A stretch of 64,000 nucleotides of DNA. It comes from Sanguinoderma infundibulare (Eukaryota > Basidiomycota > Agaricomycetes > Polyporales > Polyporaceae). The stretch spans positions 3,286,001-3,350,000 of the forward strand of contig JAVLRN010000004.1 in the NCBI GenBank assembly GCA_032821775.1. The letters are read 5' to 3'. The notes under the pieces are model-generated. The model was not told the DNA's origin. It searched no databases and saw nothing but the letters and a program-made list of their open reading frames with translations. A program made the position numbers and the translations under genes. Each line of letters starts with the position of its first letter. Position 1 is the stretch's first letter. Positions 33,350-44,470 of the stretch are shown here, in pieces.

Positions 33350-35049
33350 TCATCTCGTCGAACGCAGGCTACCACACTTAGCACAAACTGGATTACCCAA
33401 CGGCTCTCTTCCCCAACCTTCCTCCGTCGCTATCGTTTTGCCCACGCGCATCATCCCTGCGTTTGGGAACAGACGCCTGAGGAAGGTCGCCAGTTCCGGG
33501 GCCAAGACCGGCCGTACCTCTCGGATCACCACCTCCTGGAGCTCGTGCGGCTGCGAGATGACATCTTTTGTCCCATGGACATCGAGAGTATCAGGTTCAA
33601 GCTCCATCGGCGGCAGATGAAGGATGCGAAGTCGAGGGCAGCGGGTCTTGAAGTGGACCATACACTCGACTCCAGCATGCGGCGTTCGGTTCCAGTCCTG
33701 GGCTACGACGAGGTGGAGCTCTTCAAGGGATGACCAGGATTCCGCGAGCCCGCGCATGTCATCGGAGGTGTAGCCGAGGGTGATGTAGGGCAACACGAGG
33801 CCGACGTTGCGGAGCGTGTCCAGGGAAAGAAGCGGTTCGACCACCTCTCGGAATGTCCGGTGCGTGGCGGGAGTTGCGGGCGCAAGGTTTACGAATCCCT
33901 GGCCGGGTTCGGGATGGAAACAAGACAGGAAAAGGTCTGTGAGGCCTTGGAGTGTCGTACCCATAGATTTGAGACACCGAATTGCGTCCTGGACGAGCGC
34001 GTCGTACAGAAGGTACTGTGGATTGGTGGCAATGATGATGAGCGAACGAAGTCGGGGAAATCGCGCCTTCCTGAACACGCCGTCGAGGTCCTGCCAAGGT
34101 GCTGAAACGGTCAACGTGTCCAGTGACGCGAATGTGAGATCTGGAACCGGGCGGGAGAGACGCAAGTCGATGAACAGGCTCTCCAGATATTCGAGACGTG
34201 CGAGTCCTTGTAGGTCGTTGGAGTCGTACATGGACGGGGTCATGTTGTTGACGCTGCGCAGATGGGGACAGGAGGCGGTCACGGCCGACAAATCGACGTT
34301 GAACGTCAACGTCATCATGCGCAAGACTCGAAGATCCGGAATCGACGCGAAGCATCGAGCAAATATAGGTCGGAAGAGGTCCGCATCATTAGCGAGGGAG
34401 GAGTCGAGAAGGATCGTGGATAAATGGCGGATGGAAGGGGACAGTAGGAGAAGAGGAGAGGGATAAGTGCGGGACAGGTGTTCGGCCCGAGAGAAGAGGG
34501 CACATTTGACGGAGACGGAGTTCAACGAAGGGAGTATGGGCGTACCCTCCAACTGCGACGAAATCTTGTACCAGATAGACTTCTCTGGTGGTTCATCAAA
34601 GATGTTCAGGGAGATGTTGCGCACATACGAAGCGTACTCTTTGAAGCGGTGCCAGTTCTGGTGGACACGAGGATCCCCCGGAGTACACAACGCCTATGAT
34701 AGGACATCCATGAGACATGTGAAAAAAGCAAATGCACGAGGAAGAGACTTACATAAGCCACAGTGGGCCTGGGGATGCGAATGTTGACATCGTCTTCAGA
34801 CGATACCAGCCTGTCGATTATCCCAAGGTTCTGGAGTAGGGAGAGCAGAGGGGCGTCGTCTGGTAGCCGTTTCCAAAGAAGAGACAGAGCCGGCCTGACG
34901 AAGATCTTGCTAGTGACCGCGGCATGTATCAGCGTTTGGCGACAGAGAAGCGCATCATTTGGATGATATTGTTCTCCGGGGTCTAGATGGGAGACAATGT
35001 AATGCACGACATCCAAGACGTCGGCCAAAGAGCGAGCTGATCTCACCAT
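33350..35049 (-). CDS. F-box/LRR protein A' (intact copy)
   Basis: Exons 35049..34753 and 34693..33350 give 546 residues. The F-box lies at about residues 10-60 (DVLDVVHYIVSHLDPGEQ, LLWKRLPDDAPLL). The rest is irregular leucine-rich repeats such as RLEYLESLFIDLRLS and RCPRLRILHLPPMEL. The 59-nt intron has GTAAGT..CATAG borders and joins in phase 0. Proteins of this type probably act as SCF substrate receptors; the substrate is unknown. This copy keeps the start, the canonical donor and the full C-terminus that gene A at 0.6 kb has lost, so it is the likely functional member. It is followed on the same strand by truncated B'. A one-exon-shorter model is unlikely because the intron frame matches. 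Confidence 0.85.
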
Positions 35050-36503
35050 ATTGCTCGTCGCGACGTCGGATGGATCGCAGTTAAGAGGGTTTTGTAGTCA
35101 TCTAGCCTAAGGATATTTTAGACTCACGCATCCTTGAGATATTATGAGTTCTGCAGAGGACGTACCTGTCGGTGTGCTCGACTGGCTCGCAGGAACTGAA
35201 GAGACGAAAATTGGAGAAAATCCATCTGTGTCGGTCATGCGGAGTCTGTCGGAGTCTGTATGCTGTGCATGAAGGAATAGTGCTCCGATTCTGCTCCGAC
35301 CGTACTGCATTGATGCCCGCCAGCGCTTCAAGTTCAAGTTGCTCGTCGACTCCCGACATCGGACGTGGCTAATTACTTACTCGCCGACGTTTTGTTGCTG
35401 AACAGCGAGATGATCCAAACTGCCAATGACAACTGTGACCAGGCTGCGAATACCTGTGTCATCGACCACACCTACCGCGGTACTGGTCGTCCTTTTTCCA
35501 CGCCTGGGATGGCCTAATGGCGACCCAGACCTACTGGTCGCGAACCCCGCATGGCATCTGAGTCCCACTTACGGGGCCCAGACTGGGAACAACACGAAGT
35601 GAGCGTATATTCATCCCTCTTCTAACTTGATTTTGTTTGTCACTGTACTTTGGTTTTAGTGATTGGGACTTTGCACATATTCCCGATGCTATGTCTACCT
35701 GGAGGCTGTACTATATGTCGTACTCATTTGTTCCCTTGCATAACAGATTAGTTTACAGCGAACTCCAACGTTGTTCATCTCATGATCATGAGCTCCTTCC
35801 CAACTCCCGTCGGATGTTCTCAGTTCAGCATATACTAACTCACCCGCAGAAATCCAGAACCATGGCAAGTCGACAGTCACTCCTTCTGAGACCGCGTTCA
35901 CCTGCGGTATCTAGCCGTTGCACAGACCTTTGCCCGTGTCTCCGATGCTTATCGCGATCATTGTTCGGCGTTGTCAATGTCTATCGTCGCGTCACGATAC
36001 TTACGCTGTTGGCAGGAATGTGCAGGATCTCGTTCAACGACAACTGGAACATATTTGACGTGTCAGGCTAACCTGACACCATTGAAGGTCATCCATCGCA
36101 AACTCACGATCTGGTCGTTGGAATCGTCAGGTCGATTCGCTACGCGAGGAAATATCAACACATCCGACAACACAAGCGAACGAAGTGAAGAGCGTCTTTA
36201 CACTTGGTGCACGTTGACGGTGAGTTCCCTCGGCCATCAAATTTCCATCGGTATGCTGACGCCGTGGTGCGGACATGGTGCATGCGGGGCTGTGTTTCAC
36301 GGTGCATTGCCTCGATCGAAATATATTACCGAACAGCGCTGGTGACAAGCAGGCGCTCGCTGACCGCAGGGCGCGCTCAATCGTCCAGCCCGACCGCACC
36401 ATCTAGCCAACAGTTCGATGTTTCGTGAGGGCACGGGGAGGGCAAGCCGCTCCTCTGCACACGGTCCCCCCGGCACACGTAAAGCAGTGTGGCAATCGGA
36501 TCG
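35050..36503. other. Intergenic with a possible GH79 3' scrap
   Basis: About 1.45 kb without a supportable gene. At 35407-35457 a frame reads EMIQTANDNCDQAANTC, very like the C-terminal EVIQEVACDQAANTC of GH79-3. The similarity stops after a few more codons, so this may be a tiny GH79 remnant. Confidence 0.4.
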
Positions 36504-36600
36504 TGATATAAGTCTTCAGGCATCCACACCGGTCCGTCTGCCTTCCTTCCCTCAACTTTTCCTCGTCTCGCTCACCCCTTCCGCTTCTTCCATTCTCCTT
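36504..36600 (+). promoter_or_regulatory. Core promoter of GH79-3
   Basis: A TATA-like GATATAAG at 36505-36512 followed by a strongly pyrimidine-rich tract (about 36536-36605), with the ATG at 36655. The arrangement is typical for highly expressed fungal genes. Confidence 0.5.
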
Positions 36601-36654
36601 CTCATTGTGGCGACGACGGATTTTCGGGCTATCTTGGGGTTCACTGCTTCATTT

Positions 36655-39184
36655 ATGTTTCATTCTTTGGGACTCTTTTTTCTCTTGCCAAGTCTTTTGG
36701 GAGGTGCTCATGCGGCGGTGACGGTCTACAATTTGGGAGGCGTGCAGAACCCTACCGGATCGCAGTCTGGGAGCACCCCGGTCCCCACACTAGGGAGCAC
36801 GGAGTGGACAAGTGTCCTCGGTGCGTGGAATAATGTTCAACTGCAATCACCACCGCTTCCCGTCCCACTTCCTCCGACCACGTTCACGGTCGGGCTCGCC
36901 AATCAAGCACAACACGTAACGAACCTGTCGATACCGCAGAGAGGGGACTTCATGGGGTTCTCGATCGAGATGTCGGTTGTGGAGCAAACCGGTGAGCACG
37001 TGCAGTGTCATGTATCGAGTGCTCTGGCTGACCTGTTCCCGTCCGTGTGTAGTCGGAAAGAATTCGTATGGTCCATTTCCCCGTTTGAAGGTTTGTGGCG
37101 TTGACGGGTAACCATCATGCACAGCTCGTTTGTCCAGGTGCCCTTCCTCAATCTTCTTGCGACGGTGGCGGACCGGGCAGGCGGTGTTCGGATCCGTGTT
37201 GGAGGCAACTCGCAAGAGACTGCGACGCTCGTGGGTAGCCTCCCCAACAAGTCCATGATCGAGAAGGCGGAGAGTGTCATCGCCACGAACGCGCGTACCG
37301 TATGTCGTTCAAGACCATTATGTTCCCAGTCTTACATCTCATGCTTATCCGCTCTGAAGGCGAAAATTCCCGCTATTATGTTCACAGACGAGTTACTGTA
37401 TTTGCTCAACAATGTGTCACATCTGGTCAACGCCAAGTGGTACCTCGGGATCCCGATGAACGACACCTCCCATCTTCGACTGCAGATTGCGGAACAGGCA
37501 GACGCCATCCTGGGCGACAACATCCTTGGATACCAAGTCTCAAACGAGCCAGACTTGTATGCCAGGTGAGTGCGACCCTCTCCTGTCTATGACCGTCACA
37601 ACTTCACAACTGTACATATCCTTAGTCACGGCGCCCGACCGTCGACGTACACTATCCAAGACTACATCGGCGAGTTTGGTGTTGTGGTGAATGCGCTCAA
37701 CAACGATCAGAAGGCCACGCGGGCTTCAACGAAGCTGGTTGCTCCTAGTTTCCAGGGTAAATGGACTCCAGAGGATCTGTGGAACACAGGTTACCTGAAC
37801 TCGTATGCATCCGCCATCGAGACGCTCTCCTTCCAGCAGTAAGCTCCTGTTCACATATTCAAAACGCAAGCTATGACGATCGCTTTGGTTTTCAGCTACG
37901 CAGACAGTAATTGTGCTGCCGAGTTCCCACTCGGAGGGTTCGGCCCAGTCAAGGACCCGCAGGCTGTCTTTCCCAATTTCCTCAACCATGCCAACATCGC
38001 GCAGATAGTTGCGCCGTACCTGAACTCCGCCGGCATCGCGCAACAATTCAAGAAGGAATTCATGATGTTCGAAACCAACTCGGCGTCGTGCGGCGGCTTC
38101 TCTGGGGTCAGCGACAGCTTCGGATCCGCGCTGTGGGCGGTGGACTACGGCCTCCAGCTAGCGTACAGCAACTTCACGGGCGCGATGCTCCACATCGGTG
38201 GTCAAAACGTCACCTACAACGTAGGTCATTCTTTCCCGTCGTAATCGTGCTAAACGCTCACTTTGTTCGTCACAGCCTTTCACCCGTACGTCCACTGCCT
38301 TACTCTCGATCCGGCGCGACTCCTGACCGCGTTACAGCGCCGCCCACGAATATCTCCCTGTTCCAGAAATGGACCGTCGGCCCGATCATGTACTCGACCC
38401 TCTTCATGGCCGAAGCACTCGGAAAGACAGGCACCGCCCGCGTCGTCGACCTCACTACGAACGATTACACTCCGGTGTACGGCATCTACGAGGGCGACAC
38501 ACTCGCGCGCGTCGCGCTTGTAAACTTCATGACGGAACAGAATGGTTCCGGCCCTCTGCAGGTCACCATCTCGGTTGGCGGCGGGGTCACCGCCGAACCC
38601 AACGCCATTCCAGCGTCCATCAAAGTCAAGTGCGTGCACATCTTCGCCTGGGGTTGCTAACCATTTGTCTAAATGGGGAAACAGGTACTTGACTGCGCCC
38701 TCGGCGGCGGAGAAGAACCAGGTATTCTGGGCTAACCAGGTACGTGCCTCCTCGCGCCGTCGTCCCGAACCTCACCGCTCACTCACAACTTTCTCTTTAG
38801 ACGTTCGGCGCGCGCTTCCAAGTCGACGGTCGCCTCTCCGGCCAAGAAGTGATCCAGGAGGTCGCCTGCGACCAAGCCGCGAACACTTGCACGATTCCCG
38901 TGCCCGCGCCTGGGGCTGCCCTCGTCTTCCTCTCGTCTGCCGCGCAGAGCAACGCGGACGCGATCGCCACCCAGACGTACTCGACGACGGCGGTGACGAA
39001 CCGGCTCGCGACGGCGACGCTGCTCCCGAGCGCGATCGCACAGAGCAATGGGCAGCGGGGCGGCGACCTCCCGCTGGCAGGCACGAGCCAAGGCGGGGCG
39101 ACGACGGGGGAGAACCTGCCACCGAGCTCGTTCCAGCAGACGCTGTTCATGGTCTTTGCGCGGACTATGATGATCTTCCGGTGA
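36655..39184 (+). CDS. GH79 glycoside hydrolase 3 (secreted)
   Basis: Exons 36655..36991, 37053..37065, 37125..37299, 37360..37565, 37626..37838, 37896..38220, 38276..38285, 38338..38629, 38685..38739 and 38801..39184 give 669 residues. The signal peptide is at about 1-20, followed by AVTVYNLGG. Barrel motifs: RVGGNSQETATL, VSNEPDLYA (E238, acid/base) and MFETNSASCGGFSG (about E374, nucleophile). A C-terminal beta domain with CDQAANTC is present. The tail (TLFMVFARTMMIFR) is less hydrophobic than in the paralogs, so anchoring is doubtful. Two micro-exons (13 nt and 10 nt) are needed: without the 10-nt exon the frame hits a stop. It has the most introns with GH79-4, its convergent neighbour 555 bp away. 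Substrate specificity is unknown beyond the family. Confidence 0.9.
37053..37065 (+). other. 13-nt micro-exon of GH79-3
   Basis: TCGGAAAGAATTC lies between GTGTAG and GTATGG and encodes part of VGKNS. Same place, length and phase as in the other GH79 genes. Confidence 0.8.
38276..38285 (+). other. 10-nt micro-exon of GH79-3
   Basis: CCTTTCACCC lies between CACAG and GTACGT. It joins ..NVTYN to ..PPPTN as PFTP. Reading on without splicing gives a stop after 16 codons. GH79-4 has the matching 10-nt exon; GH79-1 and GH79-2 have the same residues inside a larger exon. Confidence 0.8.
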
Positions 39185-39739
39185 GGATCAGGGGAGTGAT
39201 GTGGACTTTCGCATGGATGGTAGCGTAATTCATTCCTATTCGCATTTCGCATTGAGAAGGACTTCGGCATGACATTGTAGTGTCTCACTACTTGTGCCTT
39301 GAACTTACTAATTGTTTATCACGGACTCGACTCTAGGACATTGCTACATGTATTGATTTAGTTAGACACTTTACGATGCACCACGACGCTCCCTTCGTTT
39401 CGGATAATAACGCCTTGCTTTACCTTTTCCATGCGTATGTGTGGACTCGCCACGGACAGTCGTCGTCCTCGCTAAATCGGGAACGGGGCACATGCATGAC
39501 AGATGAACATGCTAAGCACTTGTACAGCAAATATACAGCGATGAACAGCATCGAGCGATGTCATAACGGTCCTAGCCCACTGTCTACGACACTGGCCATG
39601 GGTATGTAACGAAAGAGCGTGAATCAAATAGGAGTGTGGTATGTATACTAGATATCCAAGTGTTTCCACGCACACGCAGAGAGAGTCCCTCTCCCTCTCG
39701 CAATACAATCACACACACACACGCTGCATGCAAGACTCC
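39185..39739. other. Convergent 3' flanks of GH79-3 and GH79-4
   Basis: 555 bp between the two stop codons. Holds both 3' UTRs and a short (CA)n tract near 39708-39722. No other gene. Confidence 0.5.
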
Positions 39740-42485
39740 TCAAAGCTGCCTCCTAACCATGCGCATCGCCACCCCAGCGCCCACAACACCAGCGAAGAGC
39801 GCAACCAGCCCGGGGTGGCCCATCGCCGTCCCCGCCGCAGCCCCATTGGCCTTGCTCCCGAAGCTCGTGCTCCCAAACTTGGCCTCCATCCCCCTGTTCC
39901 CGTTCGACGTCGCGAGCACCGCCCCGTCGATCGTCGCCGTGTTCTTGTACTTCGTGACCGCCGTCGTCCCGAACGTCGCCGTGCTCGCCGGCTCGCTCTC
40001 GCGCGCCGCCTCCTCGCTCATGAACACGAGCGCGAACCCGGGCGCGGGCACGCGCACGTTGCACACGTTGTTCTGCTGGTCGCACTGCACCTCCTCGACG
40101 TGGAGCTCGCCCTTGAGCCGCCCGTCGGACTCGAACTGGCCGCCGAACGTCTGGTTGCCCCACGTGATGTTGAACTTGTCGCCGACGGAGGGCGCGAGGA
40201 GGTACCTGGTCGCGCGCGCGTGAGCAAAGTTACGTTTTTCAAATCTTTCCCTTCCACTTCGCCTCTGCCGCCTCGCGCGAATAACGGGACACTCACTTGA
40301 CCTTGACGGACGCAGGGGTCGCCGCGGGCTGGCCGCTGTCCCCACTACCAACGGAGATCGAGACCGTGTAGTCGTTCGCGCCCGAGGCGTCCGTCATGAA
40401 GTTGACGAGCGCGACGCGCGCGAGGTTCCCGTTCTCGTAGATCGCGTAACCCGGGGTGTAGAGCGAGCCGCTGTTCTGCCAGAGGTCCTTGATCTGCGAG
40501 TTGTTCGAGCTCCCGAGCGTCTCCGCGACGGCAAGGATCGAGTAGAAGATCGGGCCGACCGTCCATTCATGGAACGCGCTCTCGTTCGTCGGCGGGGCTG
40601 TGGGATGGGAGGGGGAACACGGTGAGTGCCTGACAGTCGCTTTATGCGTGCGGTTTGGCACTTACCCGTGAAGGGCTGCATGCGCGTCGAGCGACTCGAG
40701 TCAGTACTTGCTCCCATCCCAATGCGAGCCTCAGCCGAGAATGACGCACGTTATAGTACACGTTCTGCCCGCCGATGTGCAGCAGCGCGTGCGAGAAGTT
40801 GCTCGCCGCCATCTCGAGCCCGTAGTCGAGCGCCCAGAGCGCGGCCCCGAAGCTCGTGGAGATGCCCGGGAACCCGCCGCACGAGGCCGAGTTCGTCTCG
40901 AACATGATGAACGGTTTGCCCGCCTGCTGTGCGATCGCCGTCGAGTTGAGGTAGGGCGCGATCGTGTTCACGCCCATCGAGTGGTCGAGGTACTTTGCAA
41001 ACTCGGCCTGGGGATCCTTGGGGTCGCCGAAGCCCGTGTAGAGGGCGGCGCAGTTGTCGTCGGGATAGCTGTGGAAAGTTTGAGTACTCTATTGGTGGGA
41101 GAGCAGGGTTGTCGAGCGCGTGCGGACTCACTGCTCGACAGTTAGCGCGGTCAGGGAGTCGCTGTATGTGTTGATGAAGCCAGTGTCCCACACCACTGCA
41201 AAAGTCAATGCTCAGCCGTGTTCTGCGCAGTTACTATATGCGCTCTCGCGACGTACTCTCAGGGGTCCAGTCACCAGTAGCCAAGCTGGGACCGAGGAGG
41301 AGGTCGGTGCGGAGGTTGATTTTCTTCATCGCGCCAAGGATGTCTCCGAACTCGCCCAGGTAGTCGTACGGGCCGTAAGTCGACGGTCGGTGCTCGTGCC
41401 TGCGAGCATCGCGAATCGTAAGTCCTCCATGGCGTGTTTCATTCCTTGTAATAGCTGACATATGAGGCTTACCGCGCGTAGAGGTCGGGTTCATTGCCGA
41501 TCTGGAGCCCGATGAGGTTGTCGCCCAGGATCTGCTGGCCATACTGCGCGATCTCGAGCCGGATGTCTGAGGTGTCGTTCATCGGCACACCTAGGTACCA
41601 CTTGACGTTCACCAGCGACGAGATGTTCGCCAGCAAGTACAAGATCTCGGGCGTGTACAGCAGCGCGGGTGTTTGCGTCTACAGTCCGCGATCGCCCGAC
41701 GCGGATTTTCGGTGAGCGTTGCTGTTCCGGGGCGAAAGCCCTGCCAGGAAGAGATGGAGAGAACAATGTGAGAGGCGTACGTACGGGATTGTTCGTGTCG
41801 ACCTTCTGCTTCTCGATCGCCTTGCCGTCGTCGAGGCTCGTCACCAAACGCGCCGTCTCCTGGGTGTTGCCTCCCACTCGGACGTGGACGCGTCCCGCCC
41901 GCTCAGCGACGAGCGCCATGAGGTTGAGGAAGGGCGGGTGGATGTACGAACTGCATGTGGTTGAGTACCATCGCACCTTCGCGAGCGACTATATGCGCGA
42001 CTTACCCATTCAGACCGACTAAAGGCACGCGAGGAGCGCGAGGGATTAGCATTCAATCTAAAGATCAGCGCGTCGATTGCTGCTCAGACGGCGGAAGGGC
42101 GCACGTCCCTGCACATCCCCGTCCGCACAAACCGCACACCGAAGACAATAATCGCGAAAGCAGCAGGTTACTCACTGACTTGGGTTGCGACCGACATCTC
42201 AATGGACAGCCCGTAGAAGGCGCCGCTTTGGGGTATTGAGAGTCCGTTCATGTTACTTGCCTGTGCAGGCAGTTGGATTCCGAATGAGTTCGCGGGGAGC
42301 GGGCTGGGCAGCGCTGGGGGGTCCAGGATCCGAGCATCATATGCTGCCAGAGTAGAGGTGGAGGTAGGCACGGCGCCGCTCGTCGTGGTGCCGAAGTGGT
42401 GTTGGCCGGCCTGGTTGTAGACGGTGACAGCCCGCGCGCCGCTCAGCACGGCGAAGAGTGCGAAAAAGAGGGTGTGGTGGACCAT
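39740..42485 (-). CDS. GH79 glycoside hydrolase 4 (secreted)
   Basis: Exons 42485..42176, 42018..42006, 41950..41785, 41678..41473, 41399..41257, 41195..41132, 41068..40750, 40675..40666, 40597..40297 and 40205..39740 give 665 residues. The signal peptide (MVHHTLFFALFAVLSGARA) precedes VTVYNQAG. Barrel motifs: RVGGNTQETARL, IGNEPDLYA (E226, acid/base) and MFETNSASCGGFPG (about E358, nucleophile). The protein ends in a C-terminal beta domain, a Ser/Gly linker and a hydrophobic tail with a basic end (GPI or membrane anchor type). It has the 13-nt and 10-nt micro-exons and an extra intron inside the TPEMVWDTGF motif. It shares most introns with GH79-3, its convergent neighbour, and probably arose from the same duplication. 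Its product should act outside the cell or on the wall. Confidence 0.9.
40666..40675 (-). other. 10-nt micro-exon of GH79-4
   Basis: On the minus strand CCCTTCACGG lies between ATGCAG and GTAAGT and encodes PFT plus one base, exactly matching the 10-nt exon of GH79-3. Confidence 0.8.
42006..42018 (-). other. 13-nt micro-exon of GH79-4
   Basis: On the minus strand TCGGTCTGAATGG lies between TTTAG and GTAAGT. It corresponds to the other GH79 micro-exons and keeps the phase change from 1 to 2. Confidence 0.85.
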
Positions 42486-44380
42486 GATAGCATGGACGGG
42501 AGTTGGGAGGGGAGGGGATTGTCTGACATTCCTCTAGGCGATTATGTATGATCCGTGCGCGACTCGTGCTTGTGGGCCAAGCCAGACGAAAACGCCCGGG
42601 GTGGATACAGCTTGCGGTCGCGTTGGCCGTTCTAGGGAACGCCAAGAGAACACTTGCATCTACATAGCCGCGACGGCTGGGTCCGCGAGACTCTCCACTG
42701 GTCCCTAGCATCCTTGCGCCCGGCTGCAGCTGTCATCAAAGCAATAGATTCGCGACGCGCGCTGGGCGAGGGTTGCAACGGAGCTCCAAGGGATCTCCAA
42801 GACTAGCACTGCACTCGATCGTGCAGAACTATTCTCCTTGTCTCGATCTTTCTGCCAAGCGAGAACCTGGATCGCTAGATCTAGCTGTTGTTGCTCCGAA
42901 AAGAAGAATCAGGAACAAACATATGTTCAACAAGATGACTCACCCCACCTGTTTCACGACAGATGCACTATATCTCGCACCATAGGAGCACGGTGAGACA
43001 CGAGGATTCCAAGGCCAACATAGGTATCCTCGTCTGATGTCATGTCATGTCTTCTTAAAGTCCCCTCCGTCCGTCCTTTTTCGGGTAAACCGTCGAGGTC
43101 GCCATGGCGACAAGTCAAAATCGTAACATTCTTCTGCATGCTCCGACCACTTGCGACGGCGAGTCGAGACGTGTGATACATGCTACAAGTATAGGTTCGA
43201 CGTACGATTGTATTGCAAAAGATCCGTACACGTTGACCACATAACGATTAAAACCATGCGCGTGCCACACCCCACAAACGAATAAGCACGCGTACTGGCC
43301 GCCAAGATATATATCTGACGGCCCAAGACATATGCAGCCGTCTCAGGTGGCTACGCTCATCTTCCAAGCCACTACAAGAGGGCCGATCCAAGACGCACGA
43401 GCAGCATTTGGAATCCGTAGAGCGCACCTTGCACGATCCCACTCAGGCCGAGTCGGTCTCATCTGACACTACATGCATGGGTTTGCTGCACATTGCATGT
43501 GGGCCAAAAGGTGCGAATCCTGCCAATAAATAACCGTCAGTCCCAATCCAGAAGTGCGAGGGACGAAAGATGAGAGTCAGAATGATCCACATACGGTCTA
43601 CATGGGTTACTTAAGACAGGGATAACTGAAGTGCAGGTTTTCTCGTCATGAGAGCAGAGTTCAGGACATCCAGCTCACCTAGTCTCCATGTCAAACGGGC
43701 AAATATTCGCGGCACAGGCCCTTCCCATCCTCATTCGAGGGAGCAATTGCGCGGTGGGCCGACGTAGAGAGAACGCATGAGGCGAGCACAGAACAAATGC
43801 TGGAGGCAATATCAGAGAAACATGGCGTCGAGAGGTGCTGGCATGGAGGACAAGCCAACACGTGGCGTTTGCTCCCAATAAGTATTTGTACTCCTTCAGT
43901 TTCGGGCCGGTCGCGATGGCTTCCGCGGGCCAGCGGCTAGCCAGGTTCGTGTTGACGATATATGTAGAAATTAGAGCTCTGGCTACCCTCAAGCGTACAT
44001 ATATCCATACCAAAGGATGGTGCTTTTATCGGACACATGTCCTACAACGCACTCAGGTAGCAACGGATAGCAACTTGGCCTCTGCTCACTGGTTTCCGTG
44101 CCGGCTGATCAGCGTCTACCTCCACGCGGGAGACGACGTTTTGAGCGTTTTGCAGTACGATGTCCTCCTGTCAAACTACCGCAACTTTATGCACGCACTA
44201 CTCCCATACACCAGAGCGGATGCCCTTCGAATCCCGCACCAACGTCATGAACGTCCTGAAATATGCCCGATGGAACCATCCGCGCTCGCCACATGACTGG
44301 CACTCGGCTTCCGTCCATATGGTTGGCATCGCTTCGCTTCTCTGATCGAGGATTCTTCACGCGTAGTACCCGCGCCCCCT
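42486..44380. other. Intergenic between divergent GH79-4 and the TIM-barrel hydrolase
   Basis: About 1.9 kb, no supportable gene, RNA or repeat. Contains the divergent promoters of two secreted-enzyme genes, so shared control is possible. Confidence 0.45.
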
Positions 44381-44390
44381 TTTATATGAA
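44381..44390 (+). promoter_or_regulatory. TATA box of the TIM-barrel hydrolase gene
   Basis: TTTATATGAA at 44381-44390, about 85 bp before the ATG at 44471. Confidence 0.55.
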
Positions 44391-44470
44391 GGGAGGGTAG
44401 AGCACGACACAACTGGCCTCCAGCTCGACCACAACCCCAGCGCGTTCCGAACGGCGAGCACCGCGCCCCA

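Noticed and set aside
34693..34753. Reading gene A' as a single-exon gene from 34690
   Set aside because: The F-box exon upstream joins in phase across a canonical intron and matches paralog A.
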